Assembly: GCA_019614645.1 (NCBI GenBank) | Contig: JABWDB010000006.1 | Location: 4,464,001 to 4,528,000, forward strand | Length of the DNA: 64,000 bases | Source: Stratiolaelaps scimitus | Lineage: Eukaryota > Arthropoda > Arachnida > Mesostigmata > Laelapidae | Direction of reading: 5' to 3' | In this document: positions 26,048 to 38,570 of the stretch, piece by piece | Layout of the letters: every line of letters starts with the position of its first letter | Position numbering within the stretch: position 1 is the stretch's first letter | The notes under the pieces: model-generated | Database searches by the model: none | What the model was told of the DNA's origin: nothing | Seen by the model: only the letters and a program-made list of their open reading frames with translations | Translations under genes and position numbers: made by a program

Positions 26048-26550
26048 GGTGGGGAGGCGTCATCCAACGACAACAACAGCAAAACCCATCTCTCGTGTGG
26101 CTACAAGTTCCCACGTATATTCCTATATCTGTTCACACACACACACACATATACACACCCTATACAATCAAGTACACTACAGTAATAAATCGTATTTCAA
26201 TACCGCGGCAAATAAACAGTGAGCAGACGCAGCGGCATCGTCCGACGTCAACCCTCACCGATGAGAAAATAAATGCCTCTTTGCTTAACGCATTTACAAA
26301 CACATTTGTTATTCCTGGCTCCTCCGCAGCCACCGCCGCCACCGCCGCCGCTGCTCAACACGAGCCATTTCGTGTCGTCCTTCGTACTTCGTATTGTACG
26401 CCGTCTGTGCATGTCCGCCTGTCCGATTGCGTGTATGTGACTGGACGTAAGCGTGTGTGTAGTTTTGCCTAACTCAGTGTGGTTATTGATGCCAGGCTAG
26501 TGTTTCAGCTGGCTACCACCATCTCATGTGTCTACCGTATACCTAGGTAC

Positions 26551-28900
26551 TTCTCTCTCTCTCTCTCTCTCTCGCTTTCTCAATCGATCCGTCCGACTGT
26601 CTATCGACGTGTTTGTCCATGCAGCATCATCGTCGACATGAGGTTTCTGCGTACCTAAAAAAAAAGACGAAGAAGACAACAAACACATCGACGACCGCTT
26701 CTGGACGCTCTTCTCGCTCAGCCTGTACCGCCGTGCGTGCCGCTAGCGCTTCAGCCACCGATCGTCTGTTCTCGCCATTGGCCAAGAGGTGGCTGGCATT
26801 GACGGCGGCGGCCGCGTTGCTATCACTTGTGCTGTTATTACAACTGCTATTGGCTCCGCTGCTGCTGCCGCGGCGGCGGCGGCCTCGCGGCGCCGATCGT
26901 CGTCTGTCGGCCCGCTCTGCCGCTTTACGCCGCGAACGATTTTTACTCTCTGTGCTTTGCTGCGTCTGTTTTTGCATTCGTTTGATTTTTGTTCATCATT
27001 TACGTTTGTGCGCGCGTTCGTGGTGACGTTCGATTGGCTGGTGGTGGTGGTAGTAGTGATCGTCGTCGCCGCCGCCGCCGCTGGCGCTGCCGCCGTCGCC
27101 GCCGTCGTCGCCGCCGCCGCCGCCGCGCCGACCATCATCGGCGGCTGCCAGCCACCCAACGGAGCGGGCGATTCTCGTTCGCTGCCAGCAGCAGCAGCAT
27201 CATCAGCATTAGCACGACCACCAGCAGCCCTCTCACTCGCTTCCTCTCAATCTGTCTCTTCGGACTTTCAGCCGACGCGGTCCGACTGCTGTTTGAATTG
27301 TCGCTGCTGTTGCTGCTGCTGCTGCATTTCTTGCTATCCAAGTGTTCCTCACTCGATGCGTGTGTGTGTGTCTGCCTGTCCGTGTATCGCTAAGTTCTGT
27401 TGCTGTCGTCGCCGTGGCGTCTTCACTCCGCCGTTGCCCCCGCGATTGCTGCCGCTCTCTACCTGCAGCTTCTTGCCTTCTCCCTTCCCACTTTCGAATA
27501 CTCCACCGTCGAATTCGAAGAGGAGGAGGCGGCGGCCGCGGCGGCCACGGCGGCAGCAGCACCAGCGGCAACGAACTTCGACGGACTTCTGTTACGCTCT
27601 GCCACGAGCTAGCGTATATTATACTTCGTTGGCTTACTAGCGGGCCCGACTCGCGGCGGGCCGAGGGGCGGGCGGATCCGTCTCTTTCAGCCGCGTTCGT
27701 ATTCCGACGACGAACGAATTCAGCCGCTGAGTTCAGGCGGGTCGAACGTCGAGACGCTCGCGAAAAATCCTGAAAACGCGAAACGCACGGCCGTTTTTTT
27801 TCTATCTTTTCGATTTCCTTATGCCCAACAGCGTTCGTTGTCTTCACCCGCCTCGAACGTTTACGCTGTCGCCGCATCGTTGCCGCTGAGCTCTGACTAG
27901 CTTTGTCGCACTAGCGCGCTTTTACATTTCAGCGCTGCCCCGCCGACGTCGAAATGACGATGATGCATTGATCGAAGTTGCAACAATGGTAGCAGCCGCA
28001 GCAGCAATTCGCTTGTAATTCCCAGTTCGTGCCCGATGCTCGACTGCTTAGAGAGCAGCGTAGCAGTGGCGAGCGACGCAGTGGCCGACTCTTCCTAGCG
28101 TTGCTCGTCGAGGTGTCTTGCACCTACCAATCGAATCGAGCGGATACGAGCGAGATTAATATATCCATGCGTTGATCGTACTCCTCAAACGTAATAATAA
28201 ACGCCCATAGACAACAGCGCCCGCCCCTAGCGCTCCGTTGTTATTGTTGTCGACTGACAAGCGACGCCGTTCACGGGCTGGCGCTGTTGCCGTGCGTTGC
28301 GCTGATGCCGGATGCGGCGACGCGGCCGGCCATGCGAGGCCGCGCGGTGGATTGGATCAGGCCGCAGAAAGCGAGCAGAGTGTAACAACAACAGCAGCAG
28401 CAGAACAACAACACCAACCTGGCTCCTAGCTCTCTCTCTTTGTCTCTCTTTCTTTCTCTTGACGTCCCCCCAGCATGTGTGCCGTCATCGGCGTCGTGCC
28501 GGCGGTCGGCAGCTCAGACGCGTTGTCATAATGTTGCGCTACTTCTGTAACTGCATGCTTAGCCTGGCGTACATGGACGCCACTAGATGTGAATGTAGAC
28601 GCGTATATCGAATAATGTTCATACTCTATACACCTTTGATGTTTGCTCATCGTTTGTCGGTTGCTGTTGTCGTTGTTGTCGGTGTTGTTGTTGTTGTCAT
28701 CGTCGTCGTCGTCGTTGTTGTTGTTATTGTCGCCGTCGCTACCAACTGTTCAATTGGTTGACGACGCCTGTGGTGTAGCCGTCATTCGAGTTCGACTGGC
28801 AGCTGAAGACAACCGTATTCTGTAAAAGAGTGTAATTTTCCGCATGTTCGCTAATGCATCGTTGCTGACACCGCTGGGCTGGGCTGGCCGATCGATCGAT
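26551..28900. other. GC-rich triplet island
   Basis: Long GCC/GTC run at 27061-27130, GCGGCGG at 26868-26884, CAG/CAT near 27185-27210, CTG near 27300-27330, and a GTT/GTC run at 28664-28740. Frames of over 200 codons exist on both strands but are made of these repeats. No gene is supported. Confidence 0.65.
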
Positions 28901-29137
28901 CGACCGCTCCTGTTCTGGTGCTACTCGATTCGGCGCCGATAGAATGGATGCTATTGTAAAGTCTAGCTATAGAATACGTCCGCAATTGAATAGTTAGCTA
29001 CAACAAAAGTGAATCGCTTCGAAGATAATGTCAGAACTCTGCTGACTAAAGAAATCTACTTGAATATCTGCCAGCGTGATCATTCATTTGTTGCAGGAGT
29101 CGAACAGCGAGCAAAGTGTCCCGTATTTGCCAATACC

Positions 29138-29173
<36 letters not shown>

Positions 29174-30419
29174 CAGCAGCTTTCTGCGTAGGAAAAACCG
29201 AACGTAAAATAATGTTTTCGATCAGATCGAGAGAAGGTCAGGTACAACAATAACAGCAACAAGTTCGAATTGTATCTTGCTCATTTTCACTTCATGATAT
29301 TATATAAAACGATAAGAAAAAAAAACAAATGGACGGTTTGATTCGAAGTCGCATGCGGGCGGACACAAGAGTCACCTTCGACGGGGGAAGCCTACCTGAG
29401 CGATAACGAAATCTTTGCAAACAAAATTTCACGAACGAATCACAAATGTGCAAAATGAAGATAAGGAAAACGCTCAGCGCTGTTTTCTTTTTTTGTTTTG
29501 TGTCTCTCTGATGACACGAACGGGCGAACAGGAGAAATCCGACCTCTCGGATCTTGTTGGGACTGCTTCGCAGGGAGTCGGAGCACCGCCAAGGGGAACT
29601 CTCCGGACAGGGCGTGTGTGGCAGCTAGGAGCCACGTGTTAGCATAGCACTTATTTTCATGTTTCCACATTTGCGAGTGGTGAAGAGAACTCAGCAGAAG
29701 AGCTATGCGCTTTCATAGCACGATCTCGTCTCGTTTTCGTTTAAGCTTTGGTAATCTCGTTTACATTAAGTATAACTAATCATCGCTATTTTTATTATTA
29801 TTTTTATTATTTTTATTATTATATTATAGCTACAGAATCTACAGTCTCCAGGCTGCTCTGTAGGAATAATTACCGCCCACGGTATTGGCATGAAATGAAA
29901 CAATTCGGTAAGAAAGAGAAAACGCTTGCTGCGCGAGGCGAAGACGCGCACCCATATGGAAGACACACATTTGAACACATAAGCAAGTCCGTACTCACTG
30001 GCTAACAAGCCAATGTCGGCGGCGTATAGATCTCTTGACGAAAGAACAAGTAAAAGAAGAAGAATTACGGCCGATTCGGGCGACACCATGGTGGTCTTCC
30101 ATTTATTTACAGGGATTCCTTGTTGTTTCACTTTGTTGAATATGTTTAATATGTACCTGGCAAAATAAAGACGACCACTGTCGGTCCGACTAGGCCCGGG
30201 TCTGCCTGTATCTCAGTGGAAGGCTGCCGATGGTTCCTCTATCGCTTGTCGCGGTCATCGCGTTCCATGTTCTCAAGGCACAAGCTAGATTTGTCTATGT
30301 GGCGTTTTTGGCAAATCTGCTTTGGCCACACTTAACTCTTGCACAGGATGCTGCTCGAGATTGTACAGATCGCTGGACGATCACAGATATTTGTTGTTGC
30401 CTGTCATGTCGCCGGGAAT

Positions 30420-30453
<34 letters not shown>

Positions 30454-30732
30454 ACATATGAACCATAGCAATTAAACGTATCTTAATTAAAGGTCTCTCT
30501 CAGCACTACGAAAGCATCGAACGAAAGTGCGAATAAAGTCATTTTCACACACAACGCTATCTCGTAGCACACAAGCCACAGTTCGTTCAGCAATCGCTGT
30601 TAGCGGGCGCGTCGAGAATATTAATCGCCTCTTGCGAGCGTCCCTCCGCTTAGATAGGTGAGACGGACCGAGAGCATCTAAGACAAACAAGATGAGAACG
30701 ACACGAGCAAGATACTGTCGGCAAACAAATAA

Positions 30733-30765
30733 CTGAATCCCGGACCCGGACCCGGACCCGGCGGA
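30733..30765. repeat. (CCCGGA)4 hexanucleotide tandem repeat
   Basis: Four consecutive CCCGGA units. The minus frame reads as a Ser/Gly run and is not otherwise gene-like. Confidence 0.9.
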
Positions 30766-30899
30766 CTCGTCGGCCAATCTAGAGATCCAATCAAATTGTC
30801 ATATCGGCTCATTAAATCACAACGACTTAGTGGAACATGAGCCCACGTTGAACGAAACAGAGCATACACATATGATCTTAACTAGCTGACAAAGTTCCA

Positions 30900-30953
30900 A
30901 TTCGATTCTCCAGTAAAGACTGCTATTGTGCAGTCTTTACTGGAGAATCGAAT
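30900..30953. repeat. Perfect 24-bp inverted repeat with a 6-nt loop
   Basis: Arms at 30900-30923 and 30930-30953 are exact reverse complements, starting ATTCGATTCTCC on the left; the loop is TATTGT. Such a hairpin does not arise by chance in 64 kb. Candidates are a template-switch (fold-back) mutation, a MITE core, a small-RNA hairpin, or a read/assembly artefact. Confidence 0.95.
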
Positions 30954-31154
30954 GGTACACGCGAATCAGAGCAGAGACCCTAGACCGAAATAATTACTGG
31001 TAGCCCATAGCAATTAGCTGTATTTGTCGCCTCCTATGCATCCGTTTACTGTATTCGATTACTATAGAACATTTCTATATTTTAGTTGATTATTCGCTGG
31101 CGGCCATAGACGACCGCATGAGTCGAACCTCGGGAATGGTCGCACTGATCCAAT

Positions 31155-31340
31155 ATGTCAAACGATTTATACCCCAACCATCCCACCACCCCTGCGATGT
31201 CTGTCCCTCTCTCGACATTCGTGTCCGCTTCATCTGCGGCTGTGTCCTCGTTGATGGCCAGCCACTACCATTACAACGACTATAGACAGATCAGCAAAAG
31301 ATCACCATCGGACGAATCGGAACTGGGACCCGTCGGCTAG
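31155..31340 (+). CDS. Hypothetical short ORF (61 codons), possible decayed or exonic coding sequence
   Basis: ATG at 31155 follows an in-frame TGA (31146-31148). The translation is Ser/Tyr-rich with a basic/acidic end (RSPSDESEL) and is not a simple repeat. After the stop, the next frame continues with a Ser/Asp-rich run (SSDSSVGSADDGAPLGG) to about 31393, which could mean a frameshift. A minus-strand frame (31302-31685, 127 codons) covers the same DNA, so the strand is uncertain. No domain is recognised and no gene call is firm. Confidence 0.2.
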   Translation: MSNDLYPNHPTTPAMSVPLSTFVSASSAAVSSLMASHYHYNDYRQISKRSPSDESELGPVG

Positions 31341-34300
31341 CTCTGACAGCAGCGTTGGTTCTGCTGATGACGGAGCTCCGCTGGGTGGCGTCCCATGAAC
31401 GATGCGCGCAGTACCAGGCCGCCAGTCCATCTCAGCCAGGCTAGCAATCTGCCCGCTCGCTGGCGGCGGTATCTCCCGCCCGCTGGTGACGCGCCGATGC
31501 TTTGAGGGGCCCCCCGGGAGGAGATGAAATGGGACATAGAGCATTACCGGGCAAGGGATCTGGGGCGAGAGGGATTCTGTTGACGGGCTTTTGGGGAAGA
31601 CGACGACAACGAGCGAATTTGCCGGCACACGGCAGATCTCGGTGGACTCGGCGAGGCCTGGGCTGGCTTCGGTGGGTGAACTCATTCGTCAAAATGGCGG
31701 TTCATCAATCCCTCCTCTTCGGCTAGCTAGTAGCTAGGTATGTATTGGAGTAACAATTACATCGATTACAGAGGAGGGGGGCGTACCGCTCTGTTTCGTC
31801 GTATACAAAAATTATGTTTTGAGCACTAGGTTATGACGAGTATATACAATATATATATATATATATATAGGAATGAGAAAAGAGGAGATTCTACCGAATC
31901 ATAATTAGGCATGATTCACCCTCAGCTACAATAGACGAAATCGATATTCATCAGTGCTTATGGAGGATGGACGTGTCCGTGTACTCATTTTCTGGGTCAC
32001 ATTTCGCTTGAAGCACTTTCAATTCATTCAGCATCATTTACATCAACTCGATCACTCGGCAAGAGTTTACCATTTATGTACATCCGCAGGATCGGGCTTC
32101 AATCACCCGACCATTGTTCATGTCGCAGCCGCAGTGTACATCAAAATGACAATTCGTCACGATAACAGCCATTTATTGTTTCATAGTATTCTATGTCTCG
32201 TGCCAATCTTTGCAAATAATTTTGCTATTCTTAAGTCAACAAAGCAGACAGTTCAGCGAGGCAATTACTATCTAACATTTCGCAAAGCGTAATCAGCAAT
32301 CCTAACCTGTAGTAATAGTTTGGGTATACAGCCGGAATTGCCATATAGCACTATCGTACAACAACAATCTCATCCGAACGAAAGGTCGAAATCCAGCATT
32401 CTTAATACCAGCGTCGTGAACAACTAAATTCGATGATATGTATATATATATATATATATAGTAGCCTCGTGTCCCCTAGAATCAAAAATAGATTTATTCT
32501 TTTTTGCTACATAAAGCTGCCAACACTCAGCAACGCTGATAGCCCAGCAACCAACTGCTGCATAATCACTGATCCCTCCCCCTCTGGCCGTGTCATTCAG
32601 AACGGAGGTAACCAGAGCATCATCTCGCTGCAAATGATCTCGCAAATCGCAGGAGAACGAAGTTCGCTCCCTCGACAGCTGTGGTCGACCGTCGGAGGCC
32701 GTTGCCTTTAATTGTTCACTTCCTTACGATTTAGCAAACCAAACGGACGGGGCTATTTCACACCGGTGGATCAGTGCCGTCATCGTTATTTGTAGGCCCT
32801 CTTGCTCTCATCAACTTTTTGCAGAACTGAATGAAGTATTAGATGTGAGAACACAGCAACATCGGAGAAAATCACCCGGGTTATTCATGTTCCCATTTCG
32901 ATCTCCCTTTAACACTTCACTGTACTCTACCTCTGCTCTCGCGCGTGCTGTGGATGTAGCGAGAACAGGTGTCGTCTCGAAACTCGACGTCAATTACGTT
33001 TGCCACTGTTGGAACAATTAAGACCTTCACCAAATCACAACTGCTATTGCTCCGATGTCGCTGTTGCTACCTCGTGTACTCCATGGTGGTAGTAGTGGAA
33101 CGTGATTCTCTCGATCGTGATGATGGGATCACGGGACGAATGGCTTCCAGCAGCCGGGTCGTTCCCCAAAACGACATCTTGTCTAACAGCACAATGAATG
33201 ATGCTTCTCCTGTCCACGGTAGGACAGTTCTATCGATAGTTCTTGCCGGCATAAACATAAGCAGACTAGTGCAGTGTTGTCGTTTCTCTCACATTCACAA
33301 TTGGATGACATTGAACAACTGAACAAGCGGTGTCTCTTGACAACTTGACGCTCACATGAATGTTCACATCTGTATCTTCGTACCTCGAAGCACTAAGCAC
33401 AAATAGGCTCACCAGCTTGTATTAGTATATAACAATTTTATTATTGCAACACCGAGGGCACGACAGCGAGGTCTCATGATAGAGACGAGTGTACGTGCTG
33501 GCCTTGTCCGACACCTCAATGAACAATATGAGGTACAATGTGTTCGTTGAAACACCGAGCTTTAAATCATGTCAAATTGTAACAGTTTTCAGCAGCAAGC
33601 GCTCGCGAGCTGGATCTATCCAGCTGATCCCCACCGTCATCGTCAATGACGCTTGATTCTGCATCGCTATACGAGCGGAGCATCCAGCGAAGGGTTTTCC
33701 TCACAGCGGCAGGGAGGCAGGGTGGAAGCCACCCAGAGGGCCACGCACATAGCGATACGGGCTAGCAGTCGGACGACGACACGGCGCGAATGTGATCGCA
33801 CCACGCCCTCACAGATCTCTCGCCTCCGTCTCCCGCGTTCGGTCTCTCTCGGTATTGTCGTCATGGTCGTCATTGTTGTCGTCGCCGGCTCCAGCCATCA
33901 TCATCAGCCATCGTTGGCAGGGACGTTCTGTCTGTCAGCAGCGCGGCGACCCTCGCTTCGTTCAGAGTTAGTAGATTGGGAGGAAGGCAAACGCTGGACC
34001 GGCGCGGGCTGTACCAACGCTATAATACAATTCGCGCCACAACGTTCGCTAGCAGTGTCCCCAACGTTCGGCTGTGAGCGGAGATGCTGCCGCGTTCGGC
34101 CAAACGACGATCGGTCGCCGACGACAGCATTCACTCGGTCGATGCGTTGCCCGCTGCTGTTGCTGGCCGTTGTTGCTGTCTGTTCCTGCAATGGGCCGTA
34201 GCAACTGGACGTTCGAGTTCGGCAGCAGTGCTGACGGTGGTGACGGTACTACCACCGACATCATAGTTGCAGTAGTCATCGTTGTCCGGAACGCCCAGCC

Positions 34301-34928
34301 AACGGATCTGTCCGGACGGCAGCGGCGACATGAACGTCCCGATTGTGTACGAGCTACAACGTTGCTCGAGGCTCTCGAAGTAGTTGCTTGCTACTGTCAT
34401 TGCTCTGCGACACGGCGCCAATTATATATTATGATTGGACTTGAACAGGCCTTACTCTTGCCACTGGCGAATTGCCGCTGGGGCAAAAGCAGCAGCTGTT
34501 GCTCCTGCTGCTGCTGCAGCAGCTTCTCAATAGCGCTAAAACCGCTAATGCCACAATTGTTGCTGCCGCTGTTTGGACTGTTCGACGGGAATCCTATAGA
34601 ATCGGAGTTGATGCTGCTTGAGTGACCAGATGAGCGAGAGGCAATGGGATACGTTGGCTCATTATTGTCCGAATGTAACCACATTGTGCCGGTGGACCTA
34701 TGACATTGGCTCGGCGCCCGATACAGTATAGCAGCTGTAATATGTGGATTAGCAGCTATGAATAATATAAGTAATATTTGAGGAAATAAAACATGAAAAG
34801 TTGGTCTAGGTCGAAAGAGATCCTCACTGTTGGAGTATGCGCAATAGCGTACCTATCTGGACATCTAGAACTCTTATCAGTACTATTTTACACGCGCACA
34901 AAGCTGGCACGCTTCCATTTAACGTTTG

Positions 34929-34934
<6 letters not shown>

Positions 34935-34965
<31 letters not shown>
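34935..34965. repeat. (TA)n microsatellite, 31 bases
   Basis: Among the longest pure TA tracts in the window. No coding or structural role is apparent. Confidence 0.97.
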
Positions 34966-34968
<3 letters not shown>

Positions 34969-35056
34969 ACACATATTTATTGCAATCATATCAATTTCGA
35001 CACCTAGACGGTACTAGCGTTTCCGGCCGCATTGCAGAGCACGGGTGACTTTCGTC

Positions 35057-35077
35057 GTAATTTCTGACAGAAATTAC
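35057..35077. repeat. 21-nt palindrome, 10-bp arms around one base
   Basis: GTAATTTCTG, then A, then CAGAAATTAC. A near-perfect dyad of this type can be a binding site for a dimeric protein, but no factor is implied by the sequence. Confidence 0.9.
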
Positions 35078-35249
35078 TCTAATGAACAGCGTTAAATGCT
35101 GCAAATCCCATTCCCCTATGAATTTCCAGCATTCAGCAGGATGATCGTTCATGCACTTCACAACGAAGGGCAAAACGTTGGCTGATCAATGTCACGGCCA
35201 GCCGTTTCTGATCTCCCCTCTTATATCAGCTCCCAGCGTCGAACGCGAC

Positions 35250-35272
35250 AGATAGAGACCTTGTCTCTATCT
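35250..35272. repeat. Perfect 10-bp inverted repeat with a 3-nt loop
   Basis: AGATAGAGAC (35250-35259) and GTCTCTATCT (35263-35272) flank CTT. It lies about 170 bases right of the palindrome at 35057. Confidence 0.9.
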
Positions 35273-38200
35273 CGACAGAGGTCTTCTTCTTCTTCTGCCG
35301 CCGCCGACACCACCGCCGCCGCTGCCGCCACTACTCAAGTGTATCTACTTCGAGCCGGTTAATGCAAAGAGTTACGCGCACATTGATGTCACATAAATCC
35401 ATCACACTTCATCGCTCACTCGTCTCTAATCTCCTTCGCGTTCACACGATGGACCACTCAGTACATGCTGCGCTCTGCTGCGCGACGATGGAGCCGCCGC
35501 CGCCACCGTCACCTTGGCGCCTACCTACACACGTCCTGTCCAACAGCCGTTCGTGATATTAGTTTATAGAGTTGCTAGCTAAGTCAGCGGTTGCTAGCTA
35601 GAAATCAGCGGTGGGAGGATATATATAATGCCAGTCAGCGCTGCTGCGGCCACGATTCGTTCAAGGGGTCCGGCTGACCGTCTGCTTTGGTAGTCATACT
35701 GCACGCTGCACGCGTGTTACCTTGTATTGCCTATTCCCTAGCTATTCTACTTGACGAACAATGAGGAGCAATAACAAGCAGTACAGCCTGCGGGGAACGA
35801 GACCTAGCGGACCTAATCGACCTATCATAGTGAAGGATCCACTTTGACATGAACGAAAGTCAACGAGAGCAAAAGTCGGACGTAAGCAGCAATCAAACGT
35901 CGAAGCAGTCAGGCCGCCAGGCCGATTGTCCTTAGTCCACTCGGCTTGGACTATGCCTAGGTGCTGCTGTTGTTTTCAACCTTCAGTCAGAGTCCTGTTG
36001 TGTCTGTGTTATTGTCGTGGCAACAACGGCAGCGGCACTAACGTCCATTATCATATCTGCACACGACTTCGCGTTGCGGCGTCTTTGTCGCCTCCTGCTG
36101 GGATCCTTCCTGCCTCAGCTCAATCCCTCAAAGCGCGATCTCACTTTAAATCCAATTGTTATCGAACGTCCCCTCTTCGTCGTCCAAGTCTTATCTCTAA
36201 GCGGACAGCATTCGCTGGTTGTCGCTTATCGAATGTACGAAGGGCCGCAGGCGGCTCGCCTGCCGTCTCGATTTCGAGCGAGACATCGCGTATTGCATAA
36301 GAGAATCTGCCTTCTATGGCCTCTCCTACTATAGTGGTTGTGATGGTGGTCCTGCTGGCGTTTGCTTGTTGTTGTTATTGTCACTGTTAGCCTATCGTTC
36401 GTGTGTAATGATGATGGCTCACTGCGGGCTCTCTGTCTAACTCGAGAATAGCACGTGCGCGCCTAGGACGTGTGATCCTATTGGTGCCGTGTGCAATCGA
36501 CGAGAACAACTCACTCCCAAATCGAGTGTTTTCGTACATCTTGCTTGACGACCCATTCATTATTCCTGCTTGTCTCAGTTCGTTGTTCGTTGCTTAATAT
36601 TCAATTGCGGACGGGCAAAATTTGCATCAGCATTTCACAAGTGAGCATGCTACGCGAGCGGTGCTACGCGCGGACCGATTCGATAATGCAGCATCAGCCT
36701 AGATAAATGTAGTACAGAGGAATATTCGAAATAGTACATATGGTGATAATCAGAACATTCTAGATACTGCAGATCGCAGGGAAGATATTAAACGACATGC
36801 AATTTAGGTGATTTGTTCAGCAGGTGGACTCCTCTTCTTAATCCTATGATTATTATTATTATCAGACTTCATGAGAAATTTAGTACTACCTGACGTTCGC
36901 GAGCAGCCCCAACCTAAACAAGAACATTTATACGAGCCTCTCCTCCGTATTGCCATTCAACTTGGTTCCTTTTGCTCACGCCAGTGATCGTTGTAGTTGC
37001 TCAGTAGCGCTGGTAGCCGTAGCTTGTTGTAATACTAGTAATCATCATAAGGATATTATTCTTGCCATCGTCGTCATCTGACACTGACAACGGCATTTCG
37101 ATTTCCGCTGAGGAAGTCGAGCTTCTGCCGGCTGATCAGACCAACAACAAGCGAGCGAGCGAGACGAGACAAGGAGACGGCTGACTCCAGAGCGGGTCAT
37201 GCGCGGAGAAGCGTGTATATGTTTCAGCTGGCTGCTGCTGAATCACACCATGAGCTGCCGCAACAGCAGCAGCCGCAGCTGAATATAGCTCATCACAGTC
37301 GAACAACAACACCACGTAGTACATCCCGCAGCGAGCGAGCGAGCGAGTTGTGTGCTGCGAGCACATGGGAGCAGATATGCTCCTCTACCGATGGCTGTGG
37401 TCAGTGTTAGAGGATAGAGGTATCGGTAGGTTGGACTATCCTCGAATCCTTGAGGCAGCAGGTCGGGAGAATACTTTTTCGTCCAACATCTCAAGGAATC
37501 TCACTGAGCAATGAGAAGAAATAAGCCAACATCGAGAATCCAGCACGAATCCATCTCTCCATCCGTCCGTCCATCCATCGCTGCCCGCCCGCCCGCCCGC
37601 CAGCCCGTGCTACCGAGCAATATGAACCACCACGGAAAAGCACTGGGAACCACTGGGGCGCTCATCTTCTAAGCTATTCCTATACGAGTGCAGCAATGGT
37701 AGTGGCAGGAGTCAGCCAGCTCATGGGTCTACGCTCATGATCGCTACGACGGTGGTGAGATTTACAACGGCAGTAAATCGGCGGAGCGAGCGCATGTTTC
37801 TGCCGCTCCATTCGTTGGCAGTCTGGATGGACGGCCGCCGCCACCGTCTGATTGAACATTTCTTCGTTTGTATTCGTCGTCGTCTTCTTCTTCTAGGGGC
37901 AGCTACTGCAGGCAACAACGGCAGCCTCGAGACGCTGCTGCTTCTGCGGATCTGGCCTGATCTGGTCTGGTGTGTTTTTTCGTGGCGAGCCAGCTATAAT
38001 ATAAGAATGGCAGGAAGATCCGTCATCTGTTGCAGGAAGTCCTGATTCAAAACGGGTGCTAGGTGTCTCTCGCCGATAGAGGGCACTGAGGAGGAGGAGG
38101 AGGAAGAAGACAACAATCAAACTATACCTGTTCATTTCCTCCTGGTCAAGTATAGCTGTGAGGGTGATCATCTAATTCATATGCATACATGTAGATTCGG

Positions 38201-38404
38201 CCTATTGAAAAAAAAATCCTACGAGTGCCATGAATGCCCCTACCACGAAGTTGCCTTCATGTACAAACGTTACAGGAAATAAATAGTAAGCCAATCACAC
38301 GTAATTATCAGACCCAGCACGGAGTAACGACAAACGACGGAAGGTCGATCGTAAGAGAATTATACTAGAGCACATATCAAATCAAAACAGGTAAAGTAAA
38401 TTTT

Positions 38405-38570
38405 CCGGGCTGAGTCACAGCCAACATTGAACGTCCAAGGAAGTTCTATCGGCATAAGTCCTCATAAGAGGGATCCCTTAAATGCAAATGTACAATGGCG
38501 CGCGCGGGGGATCGAACCCGTGCACCTATGTCCGTCTCCTCCGGTTAGGTGCTAGGTAGGCGCATACGAA
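38405..38570 (-). mobile_element. tRNA-derived SINE-like repeat, second copy
   Basis: This shares several ordered blocks with 55841-55985: the ACTCACA/AGTCACA..CCAACATT block, CATAAG, TAAATGCA, GGGATCGAACCCG and TCTCCTCCGGTTA. On the minus strand GGTTCGATCCC is a good B box, and TAGC..CCTAACCGG upstream is an A-box-like match at normal spacing. The T-stem has only about three pairs, so it is not a functional tRNA gene. The head is at the right end (about 38570) and the body extends left. Confidence 0.55.

Larger units (their letters stand above)
17801..26550. other. Mostly unique sequence with a GC-rich island at 20.3-21.2 kb; no supported gene
   Basis: TA tracts (19332-19352, about 21411-21424, 23108-23122, 23268-23288), (CCG)7 (20852-20873), the GA tract (20964-20999), G15 (24535-24549), CA tracts near 22541 and 26136, and the 26005 hairpin. 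Two frames with ordinary composition, 20103-20330 and 23856-24248 (both minus), match nothing I know. Confidence 0.6.
28901..33600. other. Unique, AT-richer region with hairpin and TA tracts
   Basis: TA tracts at 29143-29169, 30418-30455, 31849-31869 and 32440-32460; T/A-rich TTATT run at 29790-29826; the 24-bp hairpin at 30900; and the weak ORF at 31155. The plus frame at 31954-32292 (112 codons) has no recognised feature. Confidence 0.6.

Noticed and set aside
26789..27877. Open frames of 283 (plus) and 214 (minus) codons, the longest with the Hox exon
   Set aside because: Composition follows the GCC/GTC/CAG repeats; both strands are open together and no family motif is present.
38500..38570. 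A functional tRNA gene on the minus strand
   Set aside because: The T-stem has about three pairs and the acceptor arms do not pair; the shared copy at 55.9 kb fits a SINE better.
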